Assembly (NCBI GenBank): GCA_000433415.1
Contig: FR890482.1
Span: 1,937 to 10,159, forward strand
DNA: 8,223 bases
Direction of reading: 5' to 3'
Source: Clostridium sp. CAG:448
Lineage (GTDB): Bacteria; Bacillota; Clostridia; Oscillospirales; CAG-272
The position numbers were made by a program, and so were the translations under genes. Each line of letters starts with the position of its first letter. Within the stretch, counting starts at the first letter, position 1. The notes beneath the pieces are model-generated. The model was not told the DNA's origin. It saw nothing but the letters and a program-made list of their open reading frames with translations, and made no database searches. Positions 1 to 4,932 of this stretch are shown in pieces.

Positions 1-1127
1 CACCAAAAACACCCCCGCCGTTTCAGATCCGCATACCGCGCAAGTGTTGCATCGTCCGGCATCGCGGCGTCCCCGCGTGCGCGTAAGGCGTCCATCTGTC
101 TGCTCTTGCCGATGCAGGCTGACAAAACTTCCTCGTCCGGCATCCTGCCGTCAAACTGCGCAACCGTCTGCCCGGCTTGCTCCTGTTCTGCGGCAGTCGG
201 CATCACACGGCGCAATTCTGCCTGTGCAATATCCGCTCCGGAGAGGGATTCCGCCACCGCAGTCAGTTCTGCCGCATCCGGAAGATCTCCACGGAAAAAG
301 TCCCGCAATTCTTTTGCACGTGCGCGGTCTTTTTCCGCCGTTTGCGTCAGTTCTGCAAAAACGCATGCCTCACGCCGCAGCGCCACCTGTGCAAGCTCCG
401 CCTCATTTTTTCTGAGCGATTCCTCGGTTTCGGTCAGAAGCCGTTTCTGCTCGTCCGCCAAAGAAAGCTGTTCCCGTTCCGCATCCGCCGCCAACCGGGA
501 CTCCTCCGCCTGCCGCTCACACGCGGCAATCTGCCTGCCGATTTCAGGCAAAAGCCCGCGGTCCCCGGTCTTTTTGTAATCCTTCTGCTTTTTTTCCAGC
601 GCTTCCATGGCAGAATCAAACGTATCCAGGTCATCCACCGCCTCCACCAATCCCGCAAGAATCGCGCGGATTCCGCCGATTCCGTCGGTCCCCGCCGGCA
701 GACTGTTGGTCTGGGACAAAAAAGCACAGCGGCAAAAGGCGGCGGCATCCAATCCGAACAGTTCCTGCCCGAGCGACGACGAATAACGGGTACTTTTCTG
801 CCTGCTGCGCAGATCATACAGATCAAATGTATCGTTCTTTTCCCTTTCGGCAAAAGAGCGCTCGATGCGCCACGTTCCCTCGGCGGTTTCAAAAACCAGA
901 TTGCCGCCATAGGTGCCCCCCTGCCAGGGACGGTAAAATGCACGCTCATTGGTGACATCGCGCTTCCGGCCTCCCGAAAAGCCATAAAGCATCACACGCA
1001 AAAAGGCGCAGAACGTGCTTTTTCCCCATCCGTTTTCGTGGCAGAAAACAGCAACACCGTCCGAAAAATCGCACGAAAAATCGTGCAGACATCCAAAATT
1101 CGCAATGTAACAGGATAACAGCTTCAT
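1..1127 (-). CDS. SbcC/Rad50/YhaN-like SMC-family ATPase, N-terminal part (runs off left edge)
   Basis: The minus-strand frame opens with ATG at 1127 and stays open for 375 codons to the window edge, so the C-terminal part is missing. Seen in the sequence: an N-terminal ATPase lobe beginning MKLLSCYIANFG, a Walker A loop ENGWGKST at residues 31-38, the PWQGGTYGG segment at 67-75, and a Q-loop-like FLSQ ending at Gln139. From about residue 165 the chain is rich in Glu, Ala, Gln, Arg and Lys, as expected for the ascending arm of a coiled coil. Walker B and the signature motif lie outside the window, and no CxxC zinc hook is visible in the part present. Family knowledge: such ATPases pair with an Mre11-type nuclease and control DNA-end processing. 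The NGWGKST loop and the short N-terminal lobe resemble the YhaN-like group more than classical SbcC. Its start overlaps the stop of the nuclease gene, so the two are probably translated together and form one complex. Confidence 0.85.
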   Translation of the reverse strand, partial: MKLLSCYIANFGCLHDFSCDFSDGVAVFCHENGWGKSTFCAFLRVMLYGFSGGRKRDVTNERAFYRPWQGGTYGGNLVFETAEGTWRIERSFAEREKNDTFDLYDLRSRQKSTRYSSSLGQELFGLDAAAFCRCAFLSQTNSLPAGTDGIGGIRAILAGLVEAVDDLDTFDSAMEALEKKQKDYKKTGDRGLLPEIGRQIAACERQAEESRLAADAEREQLSLADEQKRLLTETEESLRKNEAELAQVALRREACVFAELTQTAEKDRARAKELRDFFRGDLPDAAELTAVAESLSGADIAQAELRRVMPTAAEQEQAGQTVAQFDGRMPDEEVLSACIGKSRQMDALRARGDAAMPDDATLARYADLKRRGCFW

Positions 1128-1147
1128 ATATCCAGATTCTCCCCCTT
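1124..1147 (-). promoter_or_regulatory. Translational coupling site: ATGA stop/start overlap with ribosome binding site
   Basis: On the minus strand the TGA of the nuclease gene (1126-1124) overlaps the ATG of the ATPase gene (1127-1125) as ATGA. A purine-rich AAGGGGGAG lies at 1147-1139, 11 bases before the ATG, inside the end of the upstream gene. This fixes the start of the ATPase and indicates coupled translation of the two subunits. Confidence 0.75.
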
Positions 1148-2206
1148 GAGTGCACGCAGTCCCATTTCGGCAATCAGCGCCGCATCCTCTTCCTCTTCCC
1201 CACTCTCTGCCAAAAGGCGCAAAAACTCACCGCGCAAGGATACGTCGCCGGCGACATCCGCCTCTGTCAGGCACATGCGTGAACGGTCCTTGATTTTCAC
1301 AAACCAAAAACGCTCCGAAAGTACCGCACGCAAAAACACGGCGTCTTTTTGCCATTCCGGCTGATAATCGCCGGTCAGCTCCACTTTGAGCATCGAATCC
1401 GACGGGTGGGGGATTCCGGCAACCGCGTCATCGGTAAGACGCAGCAGCGTCGATTCGCTGTCACACCCGGTCAGGGAAACTTCCACGGTGTATAACTGCC
1501 TTTGCGAAAACGGAACAAAATGCGTTTCAAGCGGCTGACTTCTGCGCCCGGTCGTTTCCAGAAGCACAAATCCCTTCTCCCCGCATTCATCAAATCCCCG
1601 TCCTTCCGGGCACCCGGGGTAACAGTACCTGCAGCGGTCATCCAGCATTCCCTGAGAAAAGCTGTGCAGGTGCCCGAGCGCCAGATAATCGATCCCGCGA
1701 TGGGTCAGCAGGTTTTCCGGCAACGCATCCGGCACACCTGCGGCACTTCCCGCAGTCAACTGTCCGTGCAACATGACAACATTGACTCTTGAAGCATCCA
1801 TCTCCGGCAACGGAACCTCCAGTGCAGCGCTGCTTCCCCACAGAACCACCTCACCCAGGTCAAAACTGCTCCATTCTTTCCCGATCCAAACAAAATGAGC
1901 GGGAATATTCTCCGGTTCCGGACACAGTGTTTCCCTGTCGTGGTTTCCCTCAATGCAGAAAAAGCGAATCGACGGATGATCGCAGACCGTCCGTATGACC
2001 CTGGACCAAAGCTCTCTTCCAGGCGTAGCGGTATCAAACAAATCCCCGGCAATCAGAAAAACCTCCACCCCGCTTTGCGTCGCGTAATCCACCATCCGTG
2101 AAAAGGTCAGGTACAGTTCATCGCGCCGTTTGCGTGCCAGTTCCGCCGGCAGGTTGCTTTCCAATCCGGATCCCAAATGCAGATCCGCAGTATGTATCAA
2201 TTTCAT
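1124..2206 (-). CDS. Mre11/SbcD/YhaO-like metallophosphoesterase (DNA repair exonuclease)
   Basis: This 360-residue protein is predicted to be the nuclease partner of the ATPase encoded immediately downstream, acting on DNA ends in the cytoplasm. The calcineurin-type metal-binding motifs are all visible: DLH at residues 8-10, GDLFD at 54-58, GNHDR at 86-90, the HG pair at 146-147 and GHLH at 177-180. Asp8, His10, Asp55, Asn87, His146, His178 and His180 are the expected ligands of the two metal ions. The C-terminal third is an unmotifed capping or partner-binding region. The start at 2206 is preceded by AAAGGAAG (2226-2219) about 12 bases upstream, a little long but the only good site, and MKLIHTADLHL is the typical N-terminus of the family. 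A sigma-A-like promoter lies just upstream. Known family members are B. subtilis YhaO and E. coli SbcD; the YhaO-like clostridial group fits best. Which DNA ends it acts on cannot be read from the sequence. Confidence 0.93.
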   Translation of the reverse strand: MKLIHTADLHLGSGLESNLPAELARKRRDELYLTFSRMVDYATQSGVEVFLIAGDLFDTATPGRELWSRVIRTVCDHPSIRFFCIEGNHDRETLCPEPENIPAHFVWIGKEWSSFDLGEVVLWGSSAALEVPLPEMDASRVNVVMLHGQLTAGSAAGVPDALPENLLTHRGIDYLALGHLHSFSQGMLDDRCRYCYPGCPEGRGFDECGEKGFVLLETTGRRSQPLETHFVPFSQRQLYTVEVSLTGCDSESTLLRLTDDAVAGIPHPSDSMLKVELTGDYQPEWQKDAVFLRAVLSERFWFVKIKDRSRMCLTEADVAGDVSLRGEFLRLLAESGEEEEDAALIAEMGLRALKGENLDI

Positions 2207-2235
2207 CGCCGTCCGTCACTTCCTTTCATGCCTTC

Positions 2236-2264
2236 ATTATACCATGTCCACAGGAAATTGTAAA
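2236..2264 (-). promoter_or_regulatory. Sigma-A-type promoter of the nuclease/ATPase operon
   Basis: Read on the minus strand, TTTACA (2264-2259) and TATAAT (2241-2236) are separated by exactly 17 bases. The -35 matches consensus at 5 of 6 positions and the -10 is perfect. The predicted transcript starts near 2229, giving a short leader of about 22 bases before the start codon at 2206. Confidence 0.75.
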
Positions 2265-2267
2265 GGT

Positions 2268-2305
2268 CGGCAAAAGAAAAATCCAATCACCCGGCGCGGC
2301 AAAAG
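2268..2305. repeat. Pair of 9-bp direct repeats CGGCAAAAG between the divergent promoters
   Basis: CGGCAAAAG occurs at 2268-2276 and again at 2297-2305, 29 bp apart start to start, in the stretch between the two -35 elements. The location would suit a regulator that binds between divergent promoters, but 29 bp is not a clean multiple of the helical repeat and no regulator gene is in the window. Chance cannot be excluded. Confidence 0.35.
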
Positions 2306-2309
2306 TGGT

Positions 2310-2320
2310 GCTTGACAAGC
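2310..2320. promoter_or_regulatory. Candidate operator: 11-bp palindrome over the plus-strand -35
   Basis: GCTTGACAAGC is a perfect inverted repeat (GCTTG and CAAGC around a central A). It contains the whole TTGACA -35 of the glycosidase promoter, so a protein bound here would block RNA polymerase. It is short and overlaps a consensus hexamer whose own sequence contributes half of the symmetry, so the operator role is only an inference. Confidence 0.3.
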
Positions 2321-2340
2321 GGTAAAATGAATGCTATAAT
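2312..2340 (+). promoter_or_regulatory. Perfect-consensus extended -10 sigma-A promoter of the GH78-type gene
   Basis: TTGACA at 2312-2317 and TATAAT at 2335-2340 are separated by 17 bases, and TGC directly before the -10 supplies the extended -10 TGn element. All consensus positions match. Transcription should start near 2347, giving a leader of about 50 bases. Such a strong promoter for a catabolic-type enzyme suggests either high constitutive expression or repression by a DNA-binding protein. Confidence 0.85.
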
Positions 2341-2396
2341 TGGCGAAGACAGAAACGGACACCCCATACACAATAGGAAAGGATATTTGAAACGAT

Positions 2397-4607
2397 ATGA
2401 AGGGTTTATGGATATGCGCCGACGAGCGTCCGAAAAAAACCGGATTTTACGATTTTCACAAAACAATTGTACTGCATGGTACGGCAAGCGTCCGTATTCA
2501 GGCATGCGCGGATACACGCTATCAGCTTCGTGTCAACAACACACTGGTCTGCGAGGGGCCGTGCCAGGGCTCGGAGTATGTACGCTATTACGAAACGGTA
2601 CAGATTCCGCAGGAAATTCTGCGGGACGGCGAGAACGATCTGTGGGTCAGGGTGCTCTATATGGGCGAAAACCAGTTTATCTCGGTCTACCGTGAATCAC
2701 GCCCCGCTTTGTGGCTGCGCGGCGAAGTAGAGGATGCGGACGGCAAATGGGAATTCCGTTCGGACCGCACCTGGGAAATTTTGCGCGACGATGCAACAGG
2801 CACTCACTACTGCCCCGGCATTCATATCTCCGTCGCTCCTTTTGAAGATCACGCCGCATTTCCCCATCTGACACCGGTGCCGGTACGGGAAATGTATGAA
2901 ACGGATGAAGACAGAAGCTGTTTCAATATTTTCGGACTCAGAGAGCTGTACCCCCTTGCTCCGCGTCCCATTCCCGACATGCGCACACATGAGAAGCGGG
3001 ATCTGCGTATTCTGCGCAAGGGCGACGGTTTTATTGAACTGGATACTGGCAGATATACAACCGCTAAGGTATCCATACGCTGTCACGGCAAAAACGGAGG
3101 AAATGTTCGCATTGTTTATGCAGAGTGCATGGCGCAGAAGCAGCCGGACGGCTCTCTGATCAAAGAGATACGTGACGACGAAAACGGCGTATTTGCCGAC
3201 ACCTGCGTGTGGGATACCCTGCAGACAAACGGCGGCGAAACCGCCTTCTCGCCGTTTTGGTACCGCGCATTCCGCTATATGAGGATTGAATATGATGATC
3301 CGACCTTTGTGCTGGATGAAGCATCCTATGCCGATTACTTCTATCCAGTCGACCATATCGGAAACTTTGTATGTTCGGACGAAACTTACAATGAGATGTG
3401 GAAAATCAGCGAAAACACCGTCAAATGCTGTATGCACGAGATTTATGTGGACTGCCCCTTCTACGAACAGCAGCAGTACGATATGGACAGCGCGCTGGAG
3501 GCACTCTTCACCTATCGCATGACCGGAGATACCCGCATGCAGAAAAAATGCATCACCGATATGGCACATTCACAACTGCCGGACGGTATGCTGCAAGCCA
3601 ACTACCCTTCGGTCGGCATGCAGGTCATTCCGAATTTTTCACTGTTCTGGATTTTTATGCTGCGTGATTACCTGCTCTACACCGGAGATGACGCTTTTGT
3701 ACGCCAACACACCGGCACAATGGACAAAATTCTTGAGGGTTTTCACGCCACGGAAAACGAGCAGGGACTGCTTTCTCCCACTCCCTACTGGCACTTCGTT
3801 GACTGGGTTCCTGGTTGGCATGTCGGCGTCCCAGCGGGCGGTTGGGACGAACCGTTGACCGTCAGCAACCTGATGTATGCGGCGGCACTGGGAGCAGGCG
3901 CCTGGATCGCGCGCGCAGTCGGACGACCGCACCTTTCCGGAGAATACCTTGAACGTCAGCAAACCGTCAACCAAAATACCGTACTGCACTGCTACGACAC
4001 CGAAAAGGGACTGTTCCGGAACACCCCTACGCGCGCTGAATACAGCGAACACACCACGCTTTGGGCAATTCTGTCCGGTGCAGTCAGCGGAAACGAAGCC
4101 AGCGCACTCATGGATCGGACACGCAATACCGCCGATGTCGCACGCTGTACCTTCTCCATGAATCACTACATGTTCCGTGCGCTGGAAATGAGCAACAGAT
4201 ATGACGCGCTTGCCGACCGACTCATGGACGGATGGCGACAGATGATGGATTTGCACTGCACCTCCTGGTGCGAAACACCGGGAAATTGCAGAAGTGAGTG
4301 CCACGGATGGAGCAGTGCCCCGCTCTACGAGCTGTCGGCAATGTACCTGGGCATTCAGCCCGAAACGCCCGGCTTTGCCTCGGTTATCATTCGCCCGCAC
4401 CGAAACGGTCTCCGTTTTGCCAAAGGGACTGTTCCCACCCCGCAAGGACCCATTCATGTGGAGTGGACGGTGGAAAAGGATACGCTTACGCTTGACGCAA
4501 CACTGCCCGTCGGCGTCAGCGCGACCGTCCTGCTTCCCGACCACGCCCCCTTCCGCACCAAGGACCACAGACTCCATATCGTTTCCCATCTCACGACACA
4601 AAAGTAA
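2397..4607 (+). CDS. Cytoplasmic glycoside hydrolase of the alpha-L-rhamnosidase (GH78) type
   Basis: This 736-residue protein is predicted to remove a terminal sugar, most likely L-rhamnose, from imported oligosaccharides or glycosides. Layout by eye: an N-terminal beta-sandwich, residues about 10-130 (HKTIVLHGTASVRIQACAD, then an EGP...SEYVRYYETV region); further beta-domain to about 315 (WYRAFRYMRIEY at 288-299); an (alpha/alpha)6 catalytic barrel from about 325 to 655; a C-terminal beta-domain to 736. Likely active-site motifs are DCPFYEQ at 352-358, with Asp352 and Glu357, followed by YDMD (361-364), FVDW (467-470), SWCE ending at Glu626 (candidate general base), and SECHGWS (633-639). 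There is no signal peptide or membrane segment, so it should act inside the cell. The start follows an in-frame stop at 2388; AGGAAAGGA (2375-2383) is the ribosome binding site, 13 bases upstream. It is monocistronic between its own strong promoter and a terminator. DCPFYEQQQ differs from the DCPQR-type motif of characterised rhamnosidases, so the substrate is uncertain; the fold call is firmer than the sugar. Confidence 0.82.
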   Translation: MKGLWICADERPKKTGFYDFHKTIVLHGTASVRIQACADTRYQLRVNNTLVCEGPCQGSEYVRYYETVQIPQEILRDGENDLWVRVLYMGENQFISVYRESRPALWLRGEVEDADGKWEFRSDRTWEILRDDATGTHYCPGIHISVAPFEDHAAFPHLTPVPVREMYETDEDRSCFNIFGLRELYPLAPRPIPDMRTHEKRDLRILRKGDGFIELDTGRYTTAKVSIRCHGKNGGNVRIVYAECMAQKQPDGSLIKEIRDDENGVFADTCVWDTLQTNGGETAFSPFWYRAFRYMRIEYDDPTFVLDEASYADYFYPVDHIGNFVCSDETYNEMWKISENTVKCCMHEIYVDCPFYEQQQYDMDSALEALFTYRMTGDTRMQKKCITDMAHSQLPDGMLQANYPSVGMQVIPNFSLFWIFMLRDYLLYTGDDAFVRQHTGTMDKILEGFHATENEQGLLSPTPYWHFVDWVPGWHVGVPAGGWDEPLTVSNLMYAAALGAGAWIARAVGRPHLSGEYLERQQTVNQNTVLHCYDTEKGLFRNTPTRAEYSEHTTLWAILSGAVSGNEASALMDRTRNTADVARCTFSMNHYMFRALEMSNRYDALADRLMDGWRQMMDLHCTSWCETPGNCRSECHGWSSAPLYELSAMYLGIQPETPGFASVIIRPHRNGLRFAKGTVPTPQGPIHVEWTVEKDTLTLDATLPVGVSATVLLPDHAPFRTKDHRLHIVSHLTTQK

Positions 4608-4613
4608 CCGGCA

Positions 4614-4684
4614 GCCACACCGCAAAAAAGGGGGATCGGCATGTCTGATCCCCTCTGCGACGTGGCAAATTTTTTCTTTGTTTT
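4614..4684 (+). terminator. Composite Rho-independent terminator after the GH78-type gene
   Basis: The stem pairs in three blocks: GCCAC (4614-4618) with GTGGC (4662-4666), CGCA (4621-4624) with TGCG (4656-4659), and GGGGATC (4631-4637) with GATCCCC (4647-4653) around a 9-base loop. It is followed by AAATTTTTTCTTTGTTTT. It begins seven bases after the TAA. The inner stem is also flanked by a run of A on its left side, so the minus strand reads as hairpin plus T6 and the element could work in both directions. Confidence 0.8.
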
Positions 4685-4739
4685 CGGAATTCGTTCAAGC
4701 TGTACAAAAAAACGACAAAAGATTCAGCAAAAATTATTT

Positions 4740-4755
4740 TCACAAGATATTGTGT
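4740..4755. promoter_or_regulatory. NrdR box 1 (distal)
   Basis: TCACAAGATATTGTGT matches the NrdR consensus ACACWATATATWGTGT at 14 of 16 positions. NrdR is the ATP/dATP-sensing repressor of ribonucleotide reductase genes, usually bound to two boxes a whole number of helical turns apart. This box lies just upstream of the -35. Confidence 0.8.
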
Positions 4756-4761
4756 ATGGGA

Positions 4762-4790
4762 TTGACAAACACCACAAGATATAGTATACT
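4762..4790 (+). promoter_or_regulatory. Sigma-A-type promoter of the nrdD operon
   Basis: TTGACA (4762-4767) and TATACT (4785-4790) are separated by 17 bases; the -35 is perfect and the -10 matches at 5 of 6 positions. AT-rich sequence (AAAAATTATTTT, 4729-4740) lies further upstream. The predicted start near 4797 leaves a leader of about 136 bases. Box 2 for NrdR covers most of the spacer and the first half of the -10, so repression would be direct occlusion. Confidence 0.82.
4772..4787. promoter_or_regulatory. NrdR box 2 (proximal, over the -10)
   Basis: CCACAAGATATAGTAT matches the NrdR consensus at about 13 of 16 positions and shares the core CACAAGATAT with box 1. The starts of the two boxes are 32 bp apart, about three helical turns, which is the usual arrangement for cooperative NrdR binding. 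It overlaps the promoter spacer and TAT of the -10. Confidence 0.75.
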
Positions 4791-4807
4791 GTTAGAACAC
4801 CCACAGC

Positions 4808-4845
4808 CAGACAAGAAGGGCGTACTACGGTATGCTTTTTTTCTG
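4808..4845 (+). other. UACG-capped hairpin in the nrdD mRNA leader, possible attenuator
   Basis: GCGTAC (4820-4825) pairs with GTATGC (4830-4835) around a TACG loop closed by a C-G pair, the very stable UNCG tetraloop type. The purines at 4813-4819 can continue pairing, partly as G-U, with the seven T at 4836-4842, and CAG (4808-4810) can pair with CTG (4843-4845). A G-containing stem followed by T7 resembles an intrinsic terminator only about 40 bases after the predicted transcript start. It matches no riboswitch I recognise. Confidence 0.45.
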
Positions 4846-4917
4846 TGAAGCGGACAGATCAGAATCTTACCCCCTTTAGCGGGAAACCATAAGAAAGACA
4901 AAGAAAAAAGACAAGGA

Positions 4918-4923
4918 AAGAGG
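4918..4923 (+). promoter_or_regulatory. Ribosome binding site of nrdD
   Basis: AAGAGG ends 9 bases before the ATG at 4933, inside an almost pure purine stretch (about 4890-4930) that should be unstructured. This supports 4933 as the start. Confidence 0.8.
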
Positions 4924-4932
4924 AAAACAAGT

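Noticed and set aside
177..1118. Open frame of 313 codons on the plus strand
   Set aside because: It is antisense to the SbcC-like ATPase, whose P-loop and Q-loop show that the minus strand is the coding one.
3639..4625. Open frame of 328 codons on the minus strand within the GH78-type gene
   Set aside because: It is a shadow of the conserved catalytic domain on the plus strand, with no family motif of its own.
4797..4932. A known riboswitch class (for example cobalamin or S-adenosylmethionine) in the nrdD leader
   Set aside because: I see none of the conserved core elements of these classes, and the leader is too short for cobalamin. Only a local hairpin is supportable.
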